Shown: piece by piece, positions 36,001 through 47,244 of the stretch
Layout: the number at the start of each line of letters is the position of its first letter
Numbering within the stretch: the first letter of the stretch is position 1
DNA from: Apostichopus japonicus
Taxonomy: Eukaryota; Echinodermata; Holothuroidea; Aspidochirotida; Stichopodidae
NCBI RefSeq assembly: GCF_037975245.1
Contig: NC_092576.1
Coordinates: 35,926,611-35,990,610 of the forward strand
DNA: 64,000 nucleotides
Direction: 5' to 3'
Notes under the pieces: model-generated
Told to the model about the DNA's origin: nothing
Database searches by the model: none
What the model saw: only the letters and a program-made list of their open reading frames with translations
Translations under genes and position numbers: made by a program

Positions 36001-39000
36001 GTATTCCAAAGACTCAATATCTTACAAGACATTGACAAACTGCCGATAAAATGTGGAGACCAAGGATCTAAAAAGAACACAAATACTACCCATCTGAGGG
36101 CAGATAAAATAAAAAGGATTCACATGCACCTTCAACACTAAGTTATACAAGTGCAAGTTGTAGTCATGGGACCAACCACTTTGGATGGGGGAAGCTTTAG
36201 TGAATTCTAGAGCTTCTAAAGTCTTATGATATTGGACACATTTACTTCCGGATGATTTTTTCTTGCTAATGGCACATTTATCTTCTTCTCTCCACCTTTT
36301 GATGTCATCGACTGTGGTTTTAACTATTGCACAGAGAAAGAAAATCCCAAAATGATGCAAGAGACATAACCCTACCATAGGATTCCATAGTAACCAAAAG
36401 AGCATATGGGAATGGTTTGCATTCACTTTAACCATTCCTAAGATACCTATGGTGCAGGCTTTTATATGCAATTGTAGTGGAATAATTGAAAGGAACAACC
36501 ACAGAGGCTGTTATGGCACCTGCAGGTTTAGAAAATAGCATTTATGATTATCAAAATGAGAATATAGCCCTTATGAATGTTCTCCTTTAATGCTGACTTA
36601 CATAGTCTAGTACTGTACATTAAAAAATAAAACACTCACATTCTCTGCAAATCTCCTGAATTTCAGAGTTTGATTTCTGTGCGACATCCCGGCATTTTTG
36701 GAGGCACAAACATAGTGAGGCAGCTAAAAAAAAATAAAAACAAAGAATAAATAAATAAAAAGATAGTAAACAATTGGAAACTTAAGTCAAATGTTTAGCC
36801 ACATCTTCCTGATTATACTTTGGTCGAGACATATAATGCCTAAATAAACTCATCTGACAGTGAAGGCAGATGCTATTGAAAGCAAACATTCACATTTAAT
36901 CCCATAGTGCATACCTGTGGCCATTAGACAAGTTACAAACACTCAAGAATGAGTTTAAGAAAACAAACATAGAGTGAAACATAAGGGTTCTTGAAGCAGA
37001 CAAATTTGATTGAAGGTACATTTGGAAATACCTGTTGTGTCAGAGTTGTGCCAAAACAAACAAGGTTGGCATTGATGCTTTCTTCTGTTCTTCCACCTGA
37101 TTAATGCATTATAAGAACTGCACTGACAATTGTTCAACCCTCTGATATATGTGAACTCCACAAAGACATGTAGCAATCACTAAATAAAATAACAACACTT
37201 CTCATCTGGTCATTACTCTGTTCACCTGATTAAACGATAAGCTGAATAAATAACATCATTTAAACTGTTTGCATACAAACCGCCATTGTCTCTTTTCAAT
37301 ACAACAAGGAACACACAGACCAATACATGGCACACCCATGCAGCTCATTTGGCCGAGTAGGTCCCTTTTTGGCAGGTACATGGAAATAACATTACCCACA
37401 CAAAGTGATTTTACTGCCTATTCTTTTTTCTACTCAACATTTCCAATAACTAAACTATAACATCACAAATAACAATGTGTTGATGCAAGTAAGAAGGCCT
37501 AAAGAGTGCCATTGATGACTGATCTTAAAGGCATTTTGAGAGCAGACTTATTCTTGGGAAGCTAAATGCAAACTCATAGTGCCATGATGGTAACTTTTGG
37601 GAAGTGCCATCTCAGGCCTTCACCACACTAATTCCGATGGCATCAATATTTGTTTGATTGTATTGAACATTTGAAGAACTTTAACCTGTATTTCATTGGG
37701 GATGGTTTAATTGGCTACAGTTTTGAAAACTCATGGGATAGGATGAAGCCTACCTTGGTTGCAAACCTTTCCCATGGCAAAGTGGCGAAGTGCATCAGAG
37801 AGAAGGTCGATGCGATGCGAAGGGGTCATCTCTTTGGTTATGTGGACACATTTTCTTAAATAAGACCACAACCTTTCCATGCCTTCTCCATCTGTCAGCC
37901 CATAATCTTTCCTCCACCTTGTGCTGTATGCAACCTGAAAAGGACAGATGTTAACCTCTACATGGGCTATAAGTGTGCCCTAAATGCTAAGTATGCCAAA
38001 ATGGGCAAACCAAGAAATAGTTTGATGAGCAACTTTGACCATTTTGGACTATTTGTTGTGTCTAAATCATTTAGACTGTCAAATACATTGAAATCACATT
38101 TAATTTAGTTTCAACAGTCTTTCACTGAATTTTGGAACAATCAAGAAATGTGTCAGTCATCACAAACGAACACACTCTCTGTATACACACACAAACCCCT
38201 TGCATGAATACAGTAGGTTAGAATTCTAGTGAAAGCTAAAGGACAGCAAAATATGTGTTTCTATACCTGGCATTGCACCTTATGCCCATATGCATGAAAA
38301 ACAGGAAGTGCAAGGTCATATCCTGTAAGTTGTGGCAAGTTTTTTATGTAAAATAATAGAAGTGAAAATGTTATCATGAATATGTTTTGTTGACCGTGAA
38401 GTATGCAATGACTTTAATAATAACTTCATTGCTATGATCTTGTTTGGTTTTCTTAGCTTCTTTTTGTAATTTTTTGTTATAAAATATATGACAACATACT
38501 ATTGATGCAAAGAAATGTTAGTTATCTGATAGCAGTTGTTAACTGAATATATTTCTGCAGTTATTGTTCATTTCTATAAGTCAAAATGATCAACTGCTTC
38601 TCTAATACATCTCAATCCTTTCTGATGACATGAAGAAATTTCATATTTCAACTTTGAAATATAAGTAACAAAACTATTTACCTTAATATGTGTGTCAAAC
38701 TTGCATGCTATATCATAAATGACATGATGATGCAAGGTACTACCCGTCAGTAATTTCTTCAGTAAAAGAGCAGGGTATGCATACCTGAAATCAATGAATA
38801 ATAAATATTGAAAAGTGATGCTATGATGTTGCTAAAGTGAGTTGGCATCTTTTATCTATAGTTAGAGAGAATTTCAGAGACGAGATGTGGAAGTTGAGGT
38901 GATTGAACAATGTAGATCAATCAGAAAATGATATCTTGTCTGCCTTTCAAACAAAGCAAGAGCTTATGCTTAACTCATGTTGTTTGGGTCAAATGTGATT

Positions 39001-42000
39001 CATTCCATGTGACATACCTTTCACCGTGGCGCATGCTCAGAAAAAGACGGGGCACACCATGGCGACAAGCTGAGCCAAATACACCAGTGGCATCTAAGTT
39101 TGCGGTCTTATTCTTCGTTCTGATAACGGATGTGGCTTGAAAACTGTTGCACTCCTGTTACATTTACAAACATGTTAATTAGCCTGAAATGATGCCAATA
39201 GTTGCGTGAACAAGCGTCTCATATTGCAATATTGAAGCAAATATGAACTGTTCTTTATCTTGTTTTAATATGATACTTTAAGCAGTCAAAATTCTCCCGA
39301 TGCTTTATTAAATATCACATCTAGGAATTTAGATTAGATTACTGATAGCAACATTAATGATGATAAATAGAAATTGTTCTTTAAAAATGTGCGGAGAAAC
39401 CACACAAACAGTCTGCAGTATTTGTTAAGAAGCCATGTACTGTGCAAGTCTGAAATGAGTGTTGCTGGTACAATGTGACTGTAATATGTTGAACTTACTT
39501 GATGTTCTTCCTTACTAGATGTCTGTGTACTGTACTGGTCGACATAGTCATCCACTTCTTCCTGGTTGATGAAAAATTTAGAAGCATGCTTGGGTGGCTC
39601 TAAGCTTGTTCCTGCATTTTTTTTCCTCACCAGACCAAAGTTAGCATCAAGTGACACAAATATGCTATCATTTTTCTGCAGAATGAAAAAAGGCAGTTCT
39701 TTCAATTAATCATGTTCGGTCTTCTCTTTGTTGTACTATGAGGATGGAATGCTTATGTTACTTTCATTTTAAATGTGAACTGTAGAGTGCATTTTCAACA
39801 CAAATTACTGCATGTATGGTCAATGTACATTGTGATGGGTTACTTCTCAATATTAAATGTCTTTGAAAAACAAACATTACCCAATGGTTTGTTTCATTTC
39901 CTTTCTTATCATTTGCTTCTGGTTATTGAGGATGCATTGCAAGGGTCATTCACACACTAGCCTACAAAAAGAAGTAAGTCACAGCTTGTTTTGGTTACCA
40001 GAGTGCGTGACATCTAGGGCACCCAGCTATCTGTCAAACATTTCCCAGTGCATTTTGGTCTGTTACTTTACACACTTAAAGTTGTGGTTATGACAAAGTT
40101 ATGATTCTAGTTGTCTTTGGCATTTAAATAACTCATGCCACAGTGTTACTAGCCACATGCCAATATTCAAATCACTGCTGCAGCCAAATGAACATTATTG
40201 CCAATAACAATTAATTAGTTATGAACACACAGTGAAAATTACCTTTGGGCAAGCTGGACAAGCTGAGCCATCATCATACAAGCCTTCTTCTTCCTCAGGG
40301 AGCCTTTCAGTTTTATAATGAAAGAAGCGAAACTCTTCAAATGTCTCGTGTGTTAATGTGCGATACAAGTATGCAGTCTGAAAGAACAAACGATACATTA
40401 CCATGTAAGGTCATAACTCACTCTACAGATATACAGTAAGGCCAGCAAGTATATGAAATTTCAGTCACAAAATACAGAACGCCTGTCAGAATTGTAATAA
40501 ATTTTAAGGATAAATAAAGCTAAGCACAACAGTTGACCCATTAGAAAGAGAACACATTTTTTAATTCACAAAAGCAAACAATTGATTGACTTTACAAATA
40601 ATGCCTGGTGTGAAGAGCTGACATATATTCATCATGTTTTAAATGTTGATACAATATGTTAAAAACCAAAAATGTTAAAACCACTTACCGATGCTATCTG
40701 TATGGTTATCTGTACAACTTTAATAGCAACTACTGCATCAGCAAAATAAGATATTTCAGGATCACTTTATACATAATTTATGCTCACAATCTGAAATATA
40801 TTAGAAGAATGGTTGACTCCTTTAAAGACACTAGAGAATGTGATGATACCTAACATGAATGATCAGGCATTTTGAATCATGACATACTGTATGTAACAAA
40901 CGAGTTCTATTTCATATCCATTTCATGTATTATGCCAATGATAGAAATACATTTATGCTCCACAAAAAAGCTCATCGACCTACCTCGGAATCTGACATGT
41001 AATTTTTCCACTGTAAGGAATGGCATATAGCTCGCAGTGAGGATTGAGTTTCTAGTAACAGGACTCTCATCCATTCCAGCAGTTCAATACGAATAGCACA
41101 TCTTGGTCCTTTTGCACTGGAGGGCCAATAGCCACATCGTACAAGACTCAACTTCCGGTACACATGAACAGAATATAAAATCACATGTGTGACCTCTCCC
41201 TTATAGAGCAAGAAACATAAAGAAATGTATTTGGATGTAGAATGGTGAGCAAACAAACTTTAATCTTCAAGAGAAACCATGAAATTTAATTGTACACATG
41301 CATTCTACCAAGCTGGTTTTTTTGTGTTTAACCTGCCTTCTCCCTCATTTCTTTTCTACTTTTCCACTTGTGTACGTTACACGATAAAACCAACCGGAAT
41401 TTAGCTCTTCTGAGGAACCATTTTTATACTGACTGAAAGGTACAGTACATTTATCGTTTGTTGGTAACATCAACACTACATTGCAGAAAATTTCATGTGA
41501 CATCAAAAGACACCACAAACTGACATTCAAATTACCCCATTTACTAAAACTCTGGTAAATGTTTTTGTTATTTGCATAACAAGTAATGCATGTAACTATC
41601 TACCATTTACATTAAGTGGGATGTGGTACCTGTTCTAGGGTGTCATCAAGCATATCAAATATGAAAACTCATCATGCTCAGAAGTTCACACCTGCAAAAC
41701 ATTAATTTGCAACTAATCAAATGAAAAACAAACTATTGGTGTTTTTACAGTACCTCTATGGTCAAATACGTCCATTGACCTCATGAAAACTTTACCGCAG
41801 TCTTCATGGTGGGTAGCCTTTAGCTCTTTCTTAAAGTTGAAAGTGGAACGAACACCATCCTTAACAAATATAATCAAAATAATAAAATAATAAATGAATA
41901 ATAAATAAAAAAAAATTATATGCACAGCGGTTGGTGATCATTTTTGTGAGTCATACACTAATTTTAGAACTTCTTGTTAAGAATCAACCCCCTCCTAAAA

Positions 42001-42864
42001 GAAGATTGTCATGTTCAGTAAATTTCAGTCCACAATTCAAAGTAGTAAGTCCAAACTTGAATGTTTTCAGATCTTGACCTCTGTTGACTATTCACCTTTA
42101 CTTTACAGACCTCTGCTGGCCTTTAATTTACATTTGGAGTTCATAAACAAAGTACTTCTTGGTTTATCATGTCTACAATCCAATGCATAACATAGACAAA
42201 CACATATAGCATTACCATCACATATGCTTCCTTTGCTTTGACAGGGAATAAACATCAAACTGATATGCATCAGTACATCGTATACATCTAATGGCCCACC
42301 AATCCTATCATAGTTCCTGAACCCCTTACCCACAGCCCCATATAACCTATATACATATGGTACAGATTCTGAAGTAAGGCAAATATAGTAGTATACCTTG
42401 TACTGCACTAAGTTGTGAAATTTTGTATTCAGTGCATGCTTTTCCACTGCACATCCAGGGCACATCACTGGTTGAGTATCGCAGTCAAAGCAGATGACCA
42501 ATACTTCAGGGGAGGGTTGAGAACAAACCTGGCAACAGGTACAAGAGGGTACAGAGGATTCAATGTAGGCAGTTTGTACATTTCTTCTAATAGTTTGCCA
42601 TGCTCTGACCTCTTTCTCTTTCTTGGTTGGTTCAGTCTCTGCAGCTGATGGACTTTTCTCTATCCTCACCTCAGCAGCCACATGATCCATAGATGGAGTT
42701 CGACTGGTCGATGGTGCTGTACTGTCACATACATTCTCAGTCGAAACATGTGGTATATTGACCGGGAAAAACTTGACTGGAATCCTTGTAACAGACAGGT
42801 CTTTGTTGATGTGTTTTCTAGTAAAAACAAGTCTTTTGCGCTTGATTTTCTTCTTTGGAGGCAT
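32733..42864 (-). CDS. Gene C: KDZ-family (Kyakuja-Dileera-Zisupton) transposase, 16 exons
   Basis: Exons: 42,397-42,864; 41,754-41,859; 40,984-41,199; 40,243-40,377; 39,499-39,675; 39,018-39,154; 38,682-38,784; 38,267-38,322; 37,754-37,934; 36,640-36,723; 36,130-36,323; 35,793-35,849 (weak); 35,219-35,281; 34,236-34,422; 33,588-33,763; 32,733-33,086. The N-terminus is basic and has a Cys/His cluster typical of KDZ proteins. The core shows the family landmarks in order: GYWPSSAKGP, CPACPK, SLDANFGLVRK (first Asp), LDATGVFGSACRHG, YDIACKF (second Asp), LPVFHAYGHK and LTDGEGMERLWS (Glu). The C-terminal coiled region ends in an acidic tail. The protein would cut and join element ends. Most junctions agree in phase; exons 3 and 14 each need one base changed, and the 7/8 and 12/13 joins are off. 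It is intact or nearly so apart from these. Confidence 0.92.
33588..33763 (-). CDS. Gene C exon 15
   Basis: 58 codons: GQAIAQRVGKQIKKSSASIK, then LIQTYN. This is the alpha-helical GQAIAxRL...I...K..KxL...YN block seen near the end of KDZ transposases. Phase 1 in, 0 out. Confidence 0.85.
34236..34422 (-). CDS. Gene C exon 14, one base out of phase at A8
   Basis: It enters as VLDAIQNLKK, then after an A8 run (34,390-34,397) the family-like reading HDITSRWSRDSVEYSS is in another frame. One more A would restore a single frame and give exactly the phase that exon 15 needs. Confidence 0.7.
37754..37934 (-). CDS. Gene C exon 9: catalytic Glu region
   Basis: 60 codons plus one base. YSTRWRKDYGLTDGEGMERL then WSYLRKC holds the conserved GLTDGEGxERLWS block of KDZ transposases, with the presumed metal-binding Glu. 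Clean TTTTCAG acceptor and GTAGGC donor. Confidence 0.9.
38682..39154 (-). CDS. Gene C exons 6-7: RNase H-like core
   Basis: Exon 6 (39,018-39,154) has LDATGVFGSACRHGVP and MRHGER. Exon 7 (38,682-38,784) has LLKKLLTG and VIYDIACKFDTHIK. Together they are the middle of the KDZ catalytic domain, including the second Asp in YDIAC. Phase 2 junction at 39,018/38,784 fits. Confidence 0.9.
39499..39675 (-). CDS. Gene C exon 5: first catalytic Asp
   Basis: 59 codons. IFVSLDANFGLVRKKNAG matches the first strand of the KDZ DDE fold (D.NF.L.RK). A long hydrophilic insert (EEVDDYVDQY) follows. Confidence 0.9.
40984..41199 (-). CDS. Gene C exon 3, frameshifted in this assembly
   Basis: The first part reads RGHTCDFIFCSCVPEVES in the phase left by exon 2. 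The second part reads LVRCGYWPSSAKGPRC in the next frame. Both match the family (FxFCxC..., GYWPxSP..P). One surplus base near 41,142-41,147 explains both readings and the phase-0 exit. Confidence 0.8.
42397..42864 (-). CDS. Gene C exon 1: N-terminus with Cys/His cluster
   Basis: 156 codons from MPPKKKIKRKR (nuclear-localisation-like) to HNLVQYK. CTCCQVCSQ, VICFDCDTQPVMCPGCAVEK and H.....H form a zinc-binding cluster of the type that precedes KDZ transposase cores. GTATAC donor in phase 0. Confidence 0.85.
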
Positions 42865-44062
42865 ATTTTCAGGAAAAATTTTGAAGGAAGATGAAAAAAC
42901 ATGAATAATTTAGATCAATATGCAGTTTCCTGAGTTAAGGGAAGGGAGGAGGGGGGAGCTTGATTTTGGAATTGGAGAAAGAGTGACGAGGTGCGTGCAA
43001 CCAGCTATCACCTGTATTTTTCCCCACCACACATACATGTTTAAAATAGACTTCTTTTGGAATATTGATGAATACTCACGAAACCTGTATTTGTTACCAT
43101 CTTACACAACTACTCAAAATGCGATATTTATAAGATCTTAGAATGACTTAAACTTCCTTACTAATATTTAGCATAAATTTAAGTTTAGAGAGCAGAACCC
43201 ACTTTCAAAAGTAAAATTAATTGACTTAATCATGCATGTCCAATGCAGTAAATACATATGCAGCTAGTATGGCATATCAATTTGCATACAACAAAAACAT
43301 TTGGGTAGTTTGGTAGATGCTGCTTTTGTTTAAGGCTGTTGTCATAGGGCATTTAAGGTCAGTTGAGGCCATAAAGTGGAATTCTTGTATTTATGCCATA
43401 TATGGTGACACTATTGTAATAAACAACAAGCCACATTGTACAGTAGCTAGCTTCCCCTTTAACCTGCACAGAAACAAATACCAGTCTATATCTATTAAAC
43501 ATAGAACTATATACAGAAATAACGAACATAGTAAAGTACTCTAAGGTCTACAATACTGTTAACCTTACCTTAAATGTATTCACTCCATTTTAAAACTTTT
43601 AGATCTCCCACACACTTAACAACACACTTTGAATGCATAGGCACATATGTACACATAAATGGCAATTACTGACTATTTAACCTTTCTATTGAACTATAAA
43701 GCTGCAGTACTGATAAAGCCACGTCATGAGTCAGCCATCAACTTATCATGGTTAAGTCAACTATAGGCCTCCAATATATATCATAAACCCCAGAAACTAA
43801 ACTACTGTATTTTTACAATAATCATGTTAAAAATTAAAGAACAATTGAACGAATGGAGGCACTCTGATGAGTAATTGGCCTCAACATTCTTTATTAGCAA
43901 ATATATCACTTTAAGGCACTGTACCACAGCATTATCCTACACAATACACAGTACAATGAAGTATAGCAAATGCCAACCCTCATTTGGCAGTAGGGGTAAA
44001 TAAGACTATAAAATAAATAATGCCAATTTAATTAATTGAACAAATTTAAATAATACTTTACA
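42865..44062. other. Region between genes D and C
   Basis: 5' side of the transposase gene; it should hold its promoter. I see no clear TATA box. A TAAA-rich stretch and short frames are the only content. Confidence 0.4.
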
Positions 44063-44817
44063 CTAAACTTCTTGAACTCTTCTCATGAGATTGATGACTT
44101 CTCCAAAGTAGCACAAATGATGAAGTGATGGACCAAAGGGAAATTGGAGCAGATGTTCCCCAACCAACTCACTAATACTGATCTTCTTAGAAACATTGAG
44201 AAAAGGACAGATGTATGCAGTGTCTGAGAAGTAGCCAACCAAAGACAAACATTAACTCTGGATTACTTTACCTGGCTCAAAGACACCATACTCTAAGGGG
44301 TACAGCTTTGTAGCAGGAGGAACCTGTCATGATGACTCACATCCTGTTTATTCCCTACTCTCCATTTTATTCCCTACCCTCTTCCCTTAATCCTCTCTTT
44401 GTCCCTCTACTGTTTATCTTTCACCTCTCCTTTTCCTGGGTTGGTTTCGTTCATTCTTCTCTCCATCCCTTGTGTAGTAATCCTCTTACATATCTATTTG
44501 TGGTCACCATGCTCATTAACCTGTCTGTATTTCTGTGTGTGTATTTGTCCCTGCTGTTAAAGTACTTGTCATATAGCCTCTGAAGAAGATCTTGCTAGGC
44601 AAACTTACTTACCACATCCTGTTTATAAGAATTCTTTAAGAGGAGCTCTGTCTCTATGCGCAGAGCTTTATTATAGACCAATAGGGAACTTAGTAAGGCA
44701 GGCCAATTGGGAAATATGCAAAACTACACTTACCACAGTAAATTTATGGTACACTTTGGTAAAGGTGGGTGAGAATGCAGTTGTGCATATCTCATAGAGG
44801 GTCTTTTTATTTCATCA
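44063..44817 (-). CDS. Gene D: C-terminal exons of an unknown protein
   Basis: Four exons with matching phases: 44,734-44,817 (phase 2 to 2), 44,613-44,688 (2 to 0), 44,272-44,323 (0 to 1) and 44,063-44,223 (1 to stop). Readable pieces: DEIKRPSMRYAQLHSHPPLP, YNKALRIETELLLKNSY, LYPLEYGVFEP, ISELVGEHLLQFPFGPSLH. Donors are all strong (GTAAGTGTAG, GTAAGTAAG, GTAAAGTAA). I do not recognise the family. It lies inside the giant element, upstream of and in the same direction as the transposase, so it may be part of the element. The 5' exons between here and 45,949 were not found. Confidence 0.6.
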
Positions 44818-44989
44818 CTGTTACATTGGTTGTCCAAATATTGACCAGTATCACAACTGCATCAAATTAATTCTGTGTAGTTTTGGGTATATACTGTAAT
44901 TCACTAATTTCTGAAAAATCTTGACCAATTATTCCAAAAAGCATGTTCAATTACCAAAATGCTACATGTTACACAAGAAAGGTCATTCA

Positions 44990-45073
44990 TCTGGGGACTT
45001 TGGTGGGATTCGAACCCACACTCCAAAATCAAGCTTTGGATTCAACCTCATGACAAAGTCTTGACCAAAAGAA
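44990..45073 (-). mobile_element. tRNA-like SINE fragment
   Basis: Minus strand has GTGGGTTCGAATCCCAC, a perfect T-arm with box B, preceded by GGTCAAGACTTTGTCATGAGG. The ends do not form an acceptor stem, so this is not called as a tRNA gene. Confidence 0.5.
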
Positions 45074-45948
45074 TGTCCAACCTGGACCACATAACATGCT
45101 TTATGTGTAATGAACAGAACTTGCTTAGACTGTATTAAATGACATAAATTAAGGTCAAAGGAATGATGATAAAGTCTTGATTAAGCTTCAGTTTTATTTT
45201 TTGTAAATGAATGAATGAAACTGTAATGATTAGCAATGTCGTCAGAGCAGCCTGCTGAACCTATACAACCTTGACCTACATGATAAGCCCTAGACATGTC
45301 ATGTTTCCCCAGATCAAATTTTGGGTAGATTCTCACTGGTATTTTCCACAAATGTCTTCAGACAGTCAGACACTTATGCCCAACAAATATGAGCCGACAA
45401 TGTACAGGCACCGTCATGTTAGGCCTATGGTCAATGCAGTTAGACCTAGGCCTAGCCTATGTCCAAACACAGCACCTACAAAGGCACCTAGGCCTAACCA
45501 TTTTTTTTTTTTTTGCAGTATGGCCTGTGAAAATAACCCTACTAAGAAATAGGCATATAGCCTAACAAGTAACACTAACTTACTGAACAATAACCATAGT
45601 AATACTTCGACTACTGTCCTAATCTCCGTTAGGTCTTTCGTGCGAGTAAGACTAAGAGTAGTTAGCCTACGAGTAGTTAGGCCTCTGTAAGGCCTTACGT
45701 TAGGCTAGTACTAGCAGTAGTAGTATCAGTTATCTCTAACAAGTAACATACGCCTATCAATTTCACGTCACGATTGCACTTACTATAGAAAAATGACGCA
45801 GATCGAAAGCGTTGATGGAGTAGGCCTACTGGTTGGACTGAATATCTAATTCATGTAACTTGTTTGATGTTGGTTGTTAACTTTATGCCTAAGCATCAAT
45901 GTACAGCGAATAGTTTTGTGTTGCGATGGAAATACTTCAGGTCGTTAT
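45074..45948. other. Element interior near right end
   Basis: Contains a T-run and many TAGGCCTA-type words. A possible minus-strand donor (ACCA|GTGAGA near 45,343) could belong to a gene D exon, but no phase-compatible exon could be built. Confidence 0.35.
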
Positions 45949-46140
45949 TAGAGTTAGAACCCCAGTCGCTTTCTGTAATATGCGACTATCAAAAGTCTCC
46001 TTGAATGGCTTGTAAGGGTCCACGATAGTTATCGTAAAATTCATAACATGTGTGATGAAGTTATAACAGCATGATAACTATCGTGGATCACCATTAGCAA
46101 GAACCACGTTAGTTATCGTGCCGACAAGTAGAATCGGGTG
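45949..46140 (-). repeat. Right terminal inverted repeat of the giant element
   Basis: 192 bp, inverted match to 15,206-15,397 with about 10 mismatches and two 2-bp gaps. Ends AATCGGGTG. Carries the same near-palindromes at about 46,021-46,035, 46,070-46,085 and 46,105-46,120. Confidence 0.9.
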
Positions 46141-46147
46141 ACAGTCG
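46141..46147. repeat. Target-site duplication, right copy (ACAGTCG)
   Basis: Seven bases immediately after the right inverted repeat, identical to 15,199-15,205. Confidence 0.7.
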
Positions 46148-46300
46148 ACGTATTGGTGCAGTTTGTGAAGGAAACAATACAATACTTAACTTGATGTACT
46201 GTGGTTCTGCGTTATATACGTTACGCATATTGCCATGTATCGCACAGATTGTGAAGTATTTATGCAGACGCAATATTATCAATATTTCCCCTCCCCCACT

Positions 46301-46645
46301 CAGTGGCGGAGCGTCCATACAGTCAGGGGTGGGGGGGGGGCGGATGCCCCCTGACGGACTCAAATGGACTGCTGGCGCCCTTATCAGCTTTTTACCACTT
46401 TTTACTTATTCGCGATTATTAATTATATTTATTGCGCTCTCATCTACCTATTGACATTTGTGACATCTGCAAACTAGCAAGGCCCGGATAGGGTCATTTC
46501 CGGCGATCTAGGGAGTATCTTTACTCAAAAAAATTCTGTAAGCTCCGCGCCAACCTGTGGTGACGCTCCGCTTAGATAGTGTCGAAAGCGCCCCTACAGA
46601 CCATTCTCGCCCCCCCCCCTGACCAATACCCTAGCTCCGCCACTG
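46301..46645. mobile_element. hAT-type MITE with perfect 8-bp target duplication
   Basis: Starts CAGTGGCGGAGC and ends GCTCCGCCACTG. It is flanked by CCCCCACT at 46,293-46,300 and 46,646-46,653. The 8-bp duplication and CAGTGGCG ends are characteristic of hAT-derived non-autonomous elements. No transposase inside. Confidence 0.88.
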
Positions 46646-46807
46646 CCCCCACTATAATAATGTGACAACGGTAAAATAGGAGAGCGATAGAGCGGGGGGG
46701 GGGGGGCGGGACACAGATCTAGCAAAACACTATTTTTACTTTTGCTCTGTATTGTATTCTTGTTTTGGAGCCTGGACTTGTTCGACACAATGTACAATGT
46801 ACCCGTG

Positions 46808-47237
46808 TATGGCAAGCCATGTGGGACAAACACTGCATTGTATATCCGCGTATTTATTCGAATATATACGCGTATTAATTCGAATATTTGTGTTATAGCC
46901 TACATGTGTAAAGTTTCGCTTTTTGAAGCGATCTCGCGAGCCCGCCAAAACATTTATCGTTGGCATATGTACACAGCAAGAGCGGAAATATTTTTTTTTT
47001 CCCCGTGTAACTCTAATTAATCCGTGCATATATTGGATTTAATCCCCATATTAATTTTATTTAATACGTGTATATATTCGAATTAATACGTGTATATATT
47101 CGAATTAATACGCGGATATATTTAAGCCATATGGTTGGCTAATAATATATACGCGTATATATTCCAATTAATACGCGTATAAATTCCAATTAATACGCGG
47201 ATATATTATGCAGTGCTTGTCCCACATGGCTTGCCAT
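46808..47237. mobile_element. MITE with long inverted ends
   Basis: Left end ATGGCAAGCCATGTGGGACA and right end its complement, continuing inward as repeats of TACGCGTATATATTC and AATTAATACGCG. ACCCGTG flanks both sides (46,801-46,807 and 47,238-47,244), so the duplication is 7 or 8 bp. Non-coding. Confidence 0.8.
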
Positions 47238-47244
47238 ACCCGTG

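Noticed and set aside
44990-45073. A tRNA gene on the minus strand
   Set aside because: The T-arm is perfect, but no acceptor stem or convincing anticodon arm can be formed.
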